Assembly (NCBI GenBank): GCA_016186945.1
Contig: JACPKR010000027.1
Span: 1-43,927 of the forward strand
Origin: Deltaproteobacteria bacterium
Lineage (GTDB): Bacteria > Bdellovibrionota_B > Oligoflexia > Oligoflexales > Bog-1112
DNA: 43,927 nt
Reading direction: 5' to 3'
The notes beneath the pieces are model-generated. The model saw only the letters and a program-made list of their open reading frames with translations, was not told where the DNA came from and did no database searches. How positions within the stretch are numbered: position 1 is the first letter of the stretch; the number at the start of each line of letters is the position of its first letter. Shown here piece by piece: positions 8,191-16,523 of the stretch. A program made the position numbers and the translations under genes.

Positions 8191-8234
8191 TTGGAGGAAC
8201 CAGCTGCGCAGTTTCCTCCAAACCACCTCCTTGC
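8191..8234 (-). repeat. A1 hairpin repeat between convergent genes
   Basis: Complete A1 module on the minus strand: TTGGAGGAA, loop with CTGCGCAG, TTTCCTCCAA, then CCACCTCCTTGC. It lies between the stops of the PLP enzyme (8178) and the small membrane protein (8243). Confidence 0.85.
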
Positions 8235-8242
8235 CTAACCGG

Positions 8243-8581
8243 CTAGGGTCTAAACCACCTTATAGCTATGACGATAAGGGTAGCTGCGCCTACTCCCGCG
8301 ACAACACTTTTTATGGAAGGCGTTTTTACTCCTCCCAGAAATGTGGTCAAACTTCGTACAAGAGAACCTGTCGCCTTAGCTTCCTTGCAAAATTCACTCG
8401 TAAATTTTACTGGGTCGTCAATCCCTGATTTTTCAGCAACCATTTTCACAACAGGGAGGAAGTATTTCGCACATGCTTCTGGACTTTCTTGAATCGCGGC
8501 CCAAGCTTCTTCCCCAATATCGGCTTCTCGCAAAATGTCCAACAACTCCTCAAGTTCGCTCATTTTGAAAGAGACTGGCAT
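8243..8581 (-). CDS. Small protein with C-terminal membrane segment, unknown
   Basis: This 112-residue protein is acidic and helical at the N-terminus (SELEELLDILREADIGEEAW) and ends in a hydrophobic segment (VVAGVGAATLIVIAIRWF) that could be a tail anchor. AAAGGAAG lies just upstream of ATG 8581, supporting that start; the next ATG (M7) is an alternative. It has no recognised domain. It is divergent from the lipoprotein gene at 8674. Confidence 0.6.
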   Translation of the reverse strand: MPVSFKMSELEELLDILREADIGEEAWAAIQESPEACAKYFLPVVKMVAEKSGIDDPVKFTSEFCKEAKATGSLVRSLTTFLGGVKTPSIKSVVAGVGAATLIVIAIRWFRP

Positions 8582-8591
8582 CTTCCTTTCT

Positions 8592-8620
8592 TTGATCCAA
8601 AGATGGCTTGCTTATATAAT
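8592..8620 (+). promoter_or_regulatory. Candidate sigma70-type promoter for the 8674 lipoprotein gene
   Basis: TTGATC (8592-8597) and TATAAT (8615-8620) are separated by 17 nt and lie about 55 nt before the downstream ATG. The match to the -10 consensus is perfect. Activity is inferred. Confidence 0.45.
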
Positions 8621-8673
8621 AGGTTAGCCGATCGTGGCAAGAAGGACCGTAAAACAAAAACGTGGAGAAACGA

Positions 8674-10563
8674 ATGCTTCGCATGACTACGTGCTGTTTG
8701 CTTCTGTTCACATTTTTCGCTTGTGCAAAAAAAGGACCTAAGGAACGTTTAGCTGGAGAACGAAGAATTCAAGAACCTAGAGACCTATCCGACCCGACGC
8801 TTGCCGATGAAATGCTCCAATTCGAGCCTCTCAATCCTAAGGAATTTGAGATGCAAGGTTTTGTGTTCGGAGAGAGCCTAGGGGAAATGTCCGTGCCGAG
8901 GATTTTCGTCTACAACTTGCACCAGGACTACACAGAGTACAAGGCTTGCAAAGGCCAGGACTGCCAGGAAGGCGCCTTTCCGACGCCCGAAGCTTACCTC
9001 CCCCTCGATACCGGCAAGTGGGAAGTGCGCATCCGTGGCTGTTTGTCATACGGACGTACGGAAACTGATGAGAAGCAATGCGGCCCTTGGTCACAGCCCA
9101 TGTCCTACGACCAAGAAAATCAGGTTCCCCCGGAATTCCTCGCAAGCATTCAAGCTTTCAACCGGGCCAACATGGATGTCTTCGCAAACGGGGAAAAAAT
9201 CTATCGCACGTTCTACGACTTCATGGTCGCCGGCTCTCAGTGCGAACATCCTCCCTACGCCGATGGTAGTGAAGAAATCTTGGCAGCTTCCACTGCTAAC
9301 ATTTTTGCACAAGCCCTCAACGAAGGAGCCTACCCTTTCGAAGAATACCAAATAAAAGAGGAGGAAGAAGGACTGGCACTGGCTGGCAAAACAGGAAGGA
9401 GTCCGGTCTGGACCACAATGTGGGGGCTGTTCCTGCATTACAATTCCCTGCAAGGAACCCCATTTCTCGATCGAAGCACCCTGACGTTTTCTGAGTGGGA
9501 AAACATCAAATTTTGGGAAACGTCGAAGGATGAACGGCAGCTACGAAAAGCACGTAAACAACTGGAAGCCAAGAGGCGAAAGAAGGTTCAAGCTGACGTA
9601 ATCACTCGCATCGACGCTCAGCTCGATGTTCTCAACCGAAGGATTGCAGAGTTAGTCACGACTCGCCTCAAAGCCATCGAGGCGAAAATCCAGAAGGGTG
9701 AGACGCTGACCGGAGCGGACGAACAGTATCTAAAAGCCAGAAAGGAGGAGATCCCTGAGGACCAGTTTAAGCGTCTCCTTGCAGAGAACAAAACGATCAC
9801 GATCAAACAGCGCGTCGCCGAAATTGGCACGATGGACTTCCCGAAGAAGGTTGATCTCGCAGAACTGAGGGCCTTTAGGAAATCACATCCCGAGCTTGTG
9901 TCTCAAGACTTGATCGACAGGGTTGAGGCAACTAGGAAAACGGCAGTAGCAGCAAAAAAGATGGAGGCTGACAGAATAAGAGGCGTTCAAAAAAGAGCTA
10001 TCAAGAAATGGCTCGCGGAAACGAGAAGCCGACGAATTCAGAGACGGACTTTTGACACGAGGAGAATTACCGAACGCACGCAGGAGCTGGGAGAAATTAA
10101 AGCTTATCAACCAATAAATATAGCAAAACGGACTCTAGCTGAGATGAAGGCACAAGCCAAGACCCCTGATCCTGTCCTTCAAAAATCTGAAGCCGGGTTG
10201 GTAAAATCTAGTCCTGACATGAAGGCAAAAGCACCGACCCCTGATCCTGTCCTTCCACGATCTGAATTTGTTGACGTACCGCTTGACGAACCCGATTCCG
10301 CATTGGGAAAGCCCACAGGAGGTTATAGTCGGGGCACTGCGCTGAAAGCCGGGTTAGGAATTGCTGCTATGCTGGGAGCAACAGCTGCGGTTGGTGCTGT
10401 TGTGTATGCTTACAGTCTCAGCGAGAACCCTACGTGCGAGGGGCAGGCTGTCGGGGATTTCAGGCGCTCGCTTGACGGGATCAAGGCGGACAATGAGCGA
10501 GTCCTTGATGAAAGAGACGCTGGGATGGACGAAATGGAACGTGTAGGGCTAAGCGTCGACTGA
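8674..10563 (+). CDS. Large putative lipoprotein with coiled-coil region, unknown
   Basis: This 629-residue protein has the N-terminus MLRMTTCCLLLFTFFACAKKG, a signal peptide with a plausible lipobox Cys. Residues about 30-160 look like a Cys-containing beta-rich domain (GKWEVRIRGCLSYG, QCGPWS). A long, charged, helical coiled-coil-like stretch rich in Lys, Arg and Glu follows. Near the C-terminus a peptide of about 17 residues around TPDPVL occurs twice (DNA 10140-10191 and 10215-10266, period 75 bp). A hydrophobic segment (GLGIAAMLGATAAVGAVVYA) then precedes an acidic tail. ATG 8674 has GGAGA about 6 nt upstream; an in-frame GTG at 8662 is the alternative. I do not recognise the family. Confidence 0.75.
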   Translation: MLRMTTCCLLLFTFFACAKKGPKERLAGERRIQEPRDLSDPTLADEMLQFEPLNPKEFEMQGFVFGESLGEMSVPRIFVYNLHQDYTEYKACKGQDCQEGAFPTPEAYLPLDTGKWEVRIRGCLSYGRTETDEKQCGPWSQPMSYDQENQVPPEFLASIQAFNRANMDVFANGEKIYRTFYDFMVAGSQCEHPPYADGSEEILAASTANIFAQALNEGAYPFEEYQIKEEEEGLALAGKTGRSPVWTTMWGLFLHYNSLQGTPFLDRSTLTFSEWENIKFWETSKDERQLRKARKQLEAKRRKKVQADVITRIDAQLDVLNRRIAELVTTRLKAIEAKIQKGETLTGADEQYLKARKEEIPEDQFKRLLAENKTITIKQRVAEIGTMDFPKKVDLAELRAFRKSHPELVSQDLIDRVEATRKTAVAAKKMEADRIRGVQKRAIKKWLAETRSRRIQRRTFDTRRITERTQELGEIKAYQPINIAKRTLAEMKAQAKTPDPVLQKSEAGLVKSSPDMKAKAPTPDPVLPRSEFVDVPLDEPDSALGKPTGGYSRGTALKAGLGIAAMLGATAAVGAVVYAYSLSENPTCEGQAVGDFRRSLDGIKADNERVLDERDAGMDEMERVGLSVD

Positions 10564-10575
10564 CCTTGCCGCGCC

Positions 10576-10673
10576 GCAAGGAAGGGAGTTTGAGGGAAAA
10601 CTGCGCAGCTGGTTTCCCTCAAGGAAGTCTTGGAGGAACCAGCTGCGCAGTTTCCTCCAAACCACCTCCTTGC
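10576..10673. repeat. Head-to-head A1 pair, first copy a stem-conserving variant
   Basis: The plus-strand copy (10576-10622) has stem arms TTGAGGGAAA (10590-10599) and TTTCCCTCAA (10613-10622). Both arms differ from the usual TTGGAGGAA/TTCCTCCAA yet stay perfectly complementary, with the same loop. A normal A1 copy on the minus strand follows (10630-10673). The pair lies between convergent genes and may work as a bidirectional terminator. Confidence 0.85.
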
Positions 10674-10750
10674 CAAAAGAGCGCTAACGCAGTTTCCTCC
10701 AAACCACCTCCTTGCTTAACTCCAAAAGAGCACTAACGCAGGTTCCTCCA
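10674..10750. repeat. 49-bp tandem duplication containing A1 fragments
   Basis: CAAAAGAGCGCTAACGCAG... (10674-10701) recurs at 10723-10750 with two mismatches over 28 bp. Each copy ends in a TTCCTCCA arm of A1. The second copy overlaps the last codons and stop of the LptF/G-like gene. Confidence 0.75.
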
Positions 10751-11935
10751 TCCCAGGATATTCTCCGAGATAGGCAGTCTGTTTTTCTGATACAGAAGAA
10801 ACGCGGAACCCACTAAGAGAATCCCGATGGGAATCCAGGCTGCCAAGGCTCCGTGCATATCTCCTCGTTCAGCCAGCCAGCGAAATGCGGCGACCAGCAC
10901 GAAGTTTCCGATCACTGTGAGGATTGCGAGAAAATAGCTCCAGTTCTTCGGCTTTCTCGCTTCCTGAATTCCCAGGATCAACCCGAAAATGGCGAAGATG
11001 AACACCAGGAAGGGGCTAGCCAGCCTTGCGTGGAGAAGATAGCGTGCGCGGAGGAATTCACCTTCGGTCCAGCGTTCCTCCTTCATCCTTGCGTCTACAA
11101 AATTGTAAAGCCGCCCTATGGAGTAAGAGCGGTAGTCCTCGTCAGCGGAACCTGTGCCGGTAATTTTCTCTCTGAAAACACGAAGGAGGTCGATATCTGC
11201 CTTATCATACTGCAAAGTGGACACAGTTGTTCCGTCCTCGCCAAGCGCCAACGACACACCGTTGTGGAATACCATGCGTAGGAAGCCTTCTTTCACGGAT
11301 CCTCTGATTTCCGCATGTTCTGCGGTCATGACGAAGTCTGTCGCTTTCTTCTCATCCGCTGAGGGAGCCAGAAGGACATGGGTGTAGTGAATGCGGTCGG
11401 GAGCTATTTTTTCCGTGTAAAACACATAGTCCAGGAAGTCGCCTACAAAAACGCCTTCTTGAATTTTGAATTTGATCAGGTTGTCGATTTCTGTCTTGGT
11501 TTTACGGAAGACAAAGCGCTCGAACTCTCTGCGTCCCCACGCTTCCAGGCTCATCGACGCCACTCCTGCGAACACAAATGCCCCAAGCGAGACAAGAAAG
11601 ACCGGAAACAAGATCCGACGCAAGCTATAACCGGAGGAAAGCAGCGCCGTATACTCGCCGTCCATGCTCAGTCGCAGAAAGGAGATGAGAAGGGCAAAGA
11701 GTAGAGAGATCGGAATGATAACTGACAAAAAAGGTGCTATGATGAATAGAAAGGGAAGAAACAGATTTTCAAAACTAAGTCCAAAGGCCACCAGGACATC
11801 GGACAAACGCAGAAGTTGTGAGATGACGATGACTGAGCAGAAGACAAAGAGAGTGGATAGGAACTGTGGGATGATTTCCCTTACCAGATATCGAGAGATG
11901 ATAGTGATCTCAAACCCCTTTCGCCGATAAACCAT
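10733..11935 (-). CDS. LptF/LptG-family permease
   Basis: This 400-residue inner-membrane protein matches the YjgP/YjgQ (LptF/LptG) family, which with LptB extracts lipopolysaccharide from the inner membrane. The start ISRYLVREIIPQFLSTLFVF is typical. Three hydrophobic helices in the first 130 residues, a periplasmic beta domain of about 150 residues (jellyroll-like) and three C-terminal helices (LASPFLVFIFAIFGLILGI onward) give the usual 3+3 layout. No second lptF/G or lptB is present. The last residues GWRNLR and the stop are encoded by A1-derived sequence. ATG 11935 overlaps the divergent PBP start, and a later non-ATG start near the ISRYL segment is possible. Confidence 0.85.
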   Translation of the reverse strand: MVYRRKGFEITIISRYLVREIIPQFLSTLFVFCSVIVISQLLRLSDVLVAFGLSFENLFLPFLFIIAPFLSVIIPISLLFALLISFLRLSMDGEYTALLSSGYSLRRILFPVFLVSLGAFVFAGVASMSLEAWGRREFERFVFRKTKTEIDNLIKFKIQEGVFVGDFLDYVFYTEKIAPDRIHYTHVLLAPSADEKKATDFVMTAEHAEIRGSVKEGFLRMVFHNGVSLALGEDGTTVSTLQYDKADIDLLRVFREKITGTGSADEDYRSYSIGRLYNFVDARMKEERWTEGEFLRARYLLHARLASPFLVFIFAIFGLILGIQEARKPKNWSYFLAILTVIGNFVLVAAFRWLAERGDMHGALAAWIPIGILLVGSAFLLYQKNRLPISENILGWRNLR

Positions 11936-13202
11936 GAAACTGTCCTTCTATAATCATAAGTTTTTTCTGGGTGCTTTCGCATCGCTTTTTATATATCAGC
12001 CACTTTTTGCAGTTTTGACTCCGGAAAAAGTTCCGGCGAGGGTCATCCACTTACCCGTCCAGATCCCCATAGAGGGTCTTACAGTCGAGTCACCCATAGA
12101 AATCCTTTCTGACCAGAGTGGAAAGGTAGTCACGACACTCGACGGACGCTTACAGAAGGGGCTTCAAGACTTCCTGACTCGCAACTATAACCCCATTGCA
12201 TCGGTGGTTGTGGTCGATGCCGTCACGGGGCATGTCCTAGCTCTAGTACAGGGACGAGACCCGCGCAAGTGGGGATCGAGTGTACACACTGCGCTTTACA
12301 CCGGCTTTCCTGCTGCTTCGGTGTTCAAGATCGTCCCGGCCGCAGCAGCTTTGCAGGTCGCAAGTGTGAATCCGCAGGCTATAACGGGCCTGACGGGAGG
12401 ATGTGCAAACGTCAATCCCAAAGGGGTCTGGTTACGCAACACCCCCCCTCATAAGCACCAGATGATAAGTTTGGAGAGGGCTTTTGCATTTTCCTGCAAC
12501 AGTTTCTTCGCGAAACTTGCTGTCCAGCAGGTAGGCATGGGTCTGATCCAGAAGTACGCAGAAAGATTCGGCTGGGGTGCCTCTATCCCAGCCGACTTTT
12601 TTATACCTGAGAGTCCGATTCATATCCCCGAGGCTGCGTCCTCCGACATTCAGACAGTGGGTCGCTTTGCAGCCGGTTTTGGCACGGTTGGTCTTAGTGC
12701 CGTACATGCTGCCTGGTTAAACCTTGCCATCGCAAACGACGGAAAGCCTATGCCCTTGCGCATATTTGCCCGGGATGGGTTTTCTCCACTGACAGCGGCA
12801 AGGGAAAATTTCTTCGACGAAGAAACGAGCCACAAAATGCGCCTCATGATGCACAAGACTGTAAGTTATGGCACAGCTCGTGGCACCTTCCGTAAACGCC
12901 GCTACCGAAAACTTGTCGAGCACGTCGGGGGGAAAACCGGCTCCCTTACCGTACACACTCCCCAAGGTCGTATAACATGGTTTGCCGGGCTTATGCCCAT
13001 CGACAAACCTGAAGTGATCGTAAGTTCAGTCGTTCTTAACGACGGAAACAAATGGCACATTCGAGGTCCTGACCTTGCGGCAGAAGCACTCTGGCTCTGG
13101 TTCCAACAAAGGAATTACCAATTTGAAAAAGATCGTCTAGAATCAATTACAAAGTTGGACCCCGACAATCCTGAAAGACTCGTGCAGAAGGTAAAATTTT
13201 GA
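11934..13202 (+). CDS. Class B-like penicillin-binding transpeptidase
   Basis: This 422-residue protein has a signal peptide (hydrophobic stretch to about residue 26). Its penicillin-binding transpeptidase domain shows all three active-site motifs: SVFK (S129-K132), SCN (S187-N189) and KTG (K334-G336). It would cross-link peptidoglycan in the periplasm. It lacks the long dimerisation domain of FtsI/PBP2, so it is a short divergent type; MrdA/FtsI-like activity and beta-lactam binding are inferred. Its ATG shares CATG with the start of the divergent LptF/G-like gene, so its promoter must lie in that gene or its true start is downstream. Its stop overlaps the next gene's start. Confidence 0.85.
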   Translation: MKLSFYNHKFFLGAFASLFIYQPLFAVLTPEKVPARVIHLPVQIPIEGLTVESPIEILSDQSGKVVTTLDGRLQKGLQDFLTRNYNPIASVVVVDAVTGHVLALVQGRDPRKWGSSVHTALYTGFPAASVFKIVPAAAALQVASVNPQAITGLTGGCANVNPKGVWLRNTPPHKHQMISLERAFAFSCNSFFAKLAVQQVGMGLIQKYAERFGWGASIPADFFIPESPIHIPEAASSDIQTVGRFAAGFGTVGLSAVHAAWLNLAIANDGKPMPLRIFARDGFSPLTAARENFFDEETSHKMRLMMHKTVSYGTARGTFRKRRYRKLVEHVGGKTGSLTVHTPQGRITWFAGLMPIDKPEVIVSSVVLNDGNKWHIRGPDLAAEALWLWFQQRNYQFEKDRLESITKLDPDNPERLVQKVKF

Positions 13203-15049
13203 GCCGCTTTCGAGATGCTATCCTGCAAAAAAAGCCCCTACTTTTCGACGGTGCGATTGGAACAGAACTTTACAATCGCGGAATTTTCATCAACCGCTGC
13301 TTTGAAGACGCGAACCTTTCCAGCGAAGAGCTGGTGCTTGCTGTCCACCGTGACTATTTGAAGGCCGGTGCAAACATCATCACCACCAACAGCTGGGGAG
13401 CTAATCGCATTAAGTTGCGGGAGCACAATCTTGACGACAAACTGAAGCTCATCAACATAAAGGCCGTCGAATTAGCTCGAAAAATCGCACAGGACGACGC
13501 TTTTGTAGCGGGAAGTGTCGGCCCGCTTGGGGTGCGTATAGAACCCTTCGGACCGACATCGTTTCAAGAGGCACGTGCGTTTTTCGCTGAACAGATCGCT
13601 GCTCTCGTGGAAGGGGGTGTCGACCTGATTTCTCTCGAAACCTTCGCAGACCTTTCAGAAATCCAGCAGGCAATCCTTGCTACGCGCGATGTAGCTCCCG
13701 AAATTCCTCTCATCGCCAGCGTTACCATGACACAGGAGGGGAAATCTCCTCTCGGCACCCCCATACCGTGGATCATGCAAAAACTGGATGAGTGGGAAAC
13801 AGATGTCCTCGGGCTTAACTGTTCCGTCGGCCCCCAACCCATGATGTCAGCGGTGGAAACCATTCGCAACCTTGTCAAGAAGCCACTCTGCATTCAACCG
13901 AACGCAGGCCTTCCCAAATCCGTGGAAGGACGACAGATCTACATGTGTACACCGGAGTACATGGCCCACTTTGCGAAGGAATTCCTGAACGCAGGAGTAC
14001 TGATCGTCGGAGGTTGCTGCGGAACCACACCCGAACATATCCGAGCGATGTCAAACTCCATCCGCTTCTCCCGAGCCTTTGTAAGGGTTAGCGTCGAAGA
14101 GAAACCTAAGCAGGCAAGGGAAGCGGAGCTTGTCGAAGAACAACCTCGCGTTCCCTTTGCGGAAAAATCTAAGTGGTCTAGAAAAATAGCAGAGGGCGTC
14201 CAGGTAAGCTCTGTCGAACTTCTTCCCCCAGCAGGTATTGACCCAGCGAAGATTATAGAAAGCTCTGTCCAAATTCATAAAGCAGGGGTTGACGCGATCA
14301 ACATCCCCGACGGCCCTCGAGCAAGCGCCCGTATGAGCGCCATCCTGACAGCCGTCATGATCGAGCAAAAGGCAAAAATCGAAACCGTCCTCCATTACAC
14401 CTGCCGTGATCGCAACTTGCTGAGCATGCAGTCCGACCTCCTAGGCGCGCAAGCGATCGGCTTACGCAACATGCTGCTCGTCACCGGCGATCCTCCCAGA
14501 CTGGGAAGCTACCCCAACGCTACGGGAGTCTTCGACGTCGACTCGATCGGACTTACAAACATGGTCTACCGCCTCAACGGTGGCATCGACTTAGGAGGCC
14601 GTTCGATCGGAAAGCCTGCTTCCCTTTCCATCGGCGTAGGCGTCAACCCCGTCCACCACGACTTTGCGTTCGAGATGAACCGCTTCGCCTGGAAAGTGGA
14701 TGCCGGTGCGGAATGGGCCATCACCCAACCCGTCTTCGATTTGAAGGCACTCTACCGATTCCTGGAATACATCGAAGCAAAGAACATTCGCATCCCCATC
14801 ATCGCAGGCATCTGGCCCCTTATCAGTTATCGCAACGCTGTTTTTATGAACAACGAAGTCCCCGGCGTGGTGATTCCCACAGATATCATGGAGAGAATGG
14901 CCGCCGTCAAAGATCCGGAAGATTCCAAGAAAGTCGGCGTTGAAATCGCGCGGACAATGGTTGAAGAACTTGGCAAATCCGTCCAAGGTTTCCAGGTCTC
15001 AGCACCCTTTGGCCGCATCGACCTCGCCCTAAACGTGCTGGGGAAATAG
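13199..15049 (+). CDS. yitJ: Bifunctional homocysteine S-methyltransferase / 5,10-methylenetetrahydrofolate reductase (YitJ type)
   Basis: This 616-residue fusion has an N-terminal homocysteine methyltransferase barrel (about 1-290) with zinc ligands C208 (GLNCSVGP), C273 and C274 (GGCCGTTPEH). The C-terminal FAD-dependent methylenetetrahydrofolate reductase barrel (about 325-616) includes TCRDRN, LLVTGDPPRLGSYP and the TQPVFD segment. It would make methionine from homocysteine and reduce methylene-THF, as described for Bacillus YitJ-type proteins. The TTG start at 13199 overlaps the PBP stop (TTGA), so translation is probably coupled. The pairing with a PBP gene is metabolically unexpected. 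No cobalamin domain is present. Confidence 0.92.
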   Translation: MSRFRDAILQKKPLLFDGAIGTELYNRGIFINRCFEDANLSSEELVLAVHRDYLKAGANIITTNSWGANRIKLREHNLDDKLKLINIKAVELARKIAQDDAFVAGSVGPLGVRIEPFGPTSFQEARAFFAEQIAALVEGGVDLISLETFADLSEIQQAILATRDVAPEIPLIASVTMTQEGKSPLGTPIPWIMQKLDEWETDVLGLNCSVGPQPMMSAVETIRNLVKKPLCIQPNAGLPKSVEGRQIYMCTPEYMAHFAKEFLNAGVLIVGGCCGTTPEHIRAMSNSIRFSRAFVRVSVEEKPKQAREAELVEEQPRVPFAEKSKWSRKIAEGVQVSSVELLPPAGIDPAKIIESSVQIHKAGVDAINIPDGPRASARMSAILTAVMIEQKAKIETVLHYTCRDRNLLSMQSDLLGAQAIGLRNMLLVTGDPPRLGSYPNATGVFDVDSIGLTNMVYRLNGGIDLGGRSIGKPASLSIGVGVNPVHHDFAFEMNRFAWKVDAGAEWAITQPVFDLKALYRFLEYIEAKNIRIPIIAGIWPLISYRNAVFMNNEVPGVVIPTDIMERMAAVKDPEDSKKVGVEIARTMVEELGKSVQGFQVSAPFGRIDLALNVLGK

Positions 15050-15140
15050 CGTCGGTCACAAAATCTCATCAAATCCTTAACATGAATCCGTTATAGAAAA
15101 GCTCTGGTTCGTTTAACGTCCGACAAAAGGGAGACGTCTC

Positions 15141-16013
15141 ATGAGAAGGTTATTGTTTCTACTAACACTTTCGCTTGGCAGTTCAGCGTTTGGCAGGGTA
15201 CACATGTTTTCCGGTAGCTACTACGACGAGAAAATCGAGAAACACAAACTCAAACCACTGGTGGAATCGAGCTACTGGAAGGATCACCCAGGAAGCCTCC
15301 CCTACTCAAAATGCCGCATTACGGCCATAGACGGTCGCAAGAAAATTGGCGAAAAGCTGGAATTCATCGTCGGCGCCTCCACCTACGACGGCCCCTACAC
15401 CGTGTTCTGCTATTCTGAAAAACTCCGTGTCGCCTACATGATCCCCATCGAGCTGGCAAACGACAGATCCGTCGGCCTTGCCGTAAACCTCTCCGAGATT
15501 CGTGTCCTGTCAGGACGCCTTCGTGATGTGAAAGGACATAAATTAAGCGAAATCTTTGGGAAATACAAAGGCTTCAACGGAGGCATCGGCATCGTCGGTT
15601 CAGTAAGCGGCGCCGTCCTCAAAAACGAAAACGACATCATGATGACCCTGAACGAAAGCGGGAGCATCGGTCTTGTCGAATTGTCACTCGCCTACAGAAA
15701 AATCCATGTCCAATCTCGACCCCTTATCGAAACGGAAATCTACACCGACGACTTCCTGGCAAAACGTCACGCCCTGATGACAGAAGCTGGACGAAGCCTT
15801 CAAGAGGTTCTACAAGAAGGCGACTTCGAGCAACGCATGCAACGACTGGAAAACGAACGCCAACTGCTCGACAATTGGCCTGAAGCCAAGAAATACCACC
15901 ACCTCTCCACCTACTGGATTCATAACCTGACCCCAGAAGGAAAAAACCCGCAGAACCGTTTTCAGGAACTCAGTAAAGACTTCATGGATTCACTGGAATT
16001 CAAAAAGTCCTAA
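15141..16013 (+). CDS. Exported protein, unknown
   Basis: This 290-residue protein has a clear Sec signal peptide (MRRLLFLLTLSLGSSAFG, cleavage probably after SAFG). The mature part starts with a Tyr-rich, beta-prone half (HMFSGSYYDEK, TYDGPYTVFCYSEKLRVAY) and ends in a helical half (from about residue 205, KRHALMTEAGRSLQEVLQEG). The start at 15141 has GGGAGA upstream. I see no known domain. The gene is isolated from the yitJ-type gene by 91 bp, in which no strong terminator is visible. Confidence 0.7.
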   Translation: MRRLLFLLTLSLGSSAFGRVHMFSGSYYDEKIEKHKLKPLVESSYWKDHPGSLPYSKCRITAIDGRKKIGEKLEFIVGASTYDGPYTVFCYSEKLRVAYMIPIELANDRSVGLAVNLSEIRVLSGRLRDVKGHKLSEIFGKYKGFNGGIGIVGSVSGAVLKNENDIMMTLNESGSIGLVELSLAYRKIHVQSRPLIETEIYTDDFLAKRHALMTEAGRSLQEVLQEGDFEQRMQRLENERQLLDNWPEAKKYHHLSTYWIHNLTPEGKNPQNRFQELSKDFMDSLEFKKS

Positions 16014-16029
16014 CCCTCCGCCTCTCCCA

Positions 16030-16096
16030 GCAAGGAGGTGGTTTGGATCGTGGCAAGGAGGTGGTTTGGAGGAAACTGCGCAGCTGGTTCCTCCAA
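16030..16096 (+). repeat. A1 repeat with truncated tandem copy
   Basis: A partial copy (GCAAGGAGGTGGTTTGGATC, 16030-16049) is followed by a complete A1 module (16053-16096), the same arrangement as at 6411. It lies between two plus-strand genes, about 78 nt before the next ATG. Confidence 0.85.
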
Positions 16097-16173
16097 GAAC
16101 ATCCTTGTCACTGGTCGTATTGAATCGAAAAAGAAGACATGCCATACTGGAGAAAAACACAAAGGAAAACAGT

Positions 16174-16518
16174 ATGGCTCTCAAACTGGCAAGAATGCTC
16201 CTGATAGGAGCATTCTCTCTATCGACTCCCTCCTATCCGCAGATCAAGCCTACGAAACCAGAAGAACCTTGCTGGGATTATGTTAACAACTATATAGCTG
16301 CCGGAGGATTAGTTTCCGGTTTTACAACCACAATATTTTTGAAGTCGAGGGTAAAATGGAGAGGCCCCCGAGGAAGAATACCAAAAGGGTCCCATGTTGA
16401 CATTCCCTCGATTGCAGGTTTTGTGACAATGGTCATCGTTTTTGGCACTGCAGGAATAAAGTATATGGTCTGCACAGCATCACGACAGGTGAAACATCTC
16501 TTACCAGGTCAGGAGTGA
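16174..16518 (+). CDS. Small exported/membrane protein, unknown
   Basis: This 114-residue protein has an N-terminal signal-like segment (MALKLARMLLIGAFSLSTPS) and two hydrophobic segments (IAAGGLVSGFTTTIFL and IAGFVTMVIVFGTAGIKYMV) joined by a basic loop. ATG 16174 has AAAGGAAA about 6 nt upstream. A longer frame reaching back to 16066 reads through the A1 repeat and is rejected. It ends 5 nt before the next gene, so the two are likely an operon. Confidence 0.6.
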   Translation: MALKLARMLLIGAFSLSTPSYPQIKPTKPEEPCWDYVNNYIAAGGLVSGFTTTIFLKSRVKWRGPRGRIPKGSHVDIPSIAGFVTMVIVFGTAGIKYMVCTASRQVKHLLPGQE

Positions 16519-16523
16519 AGTGA

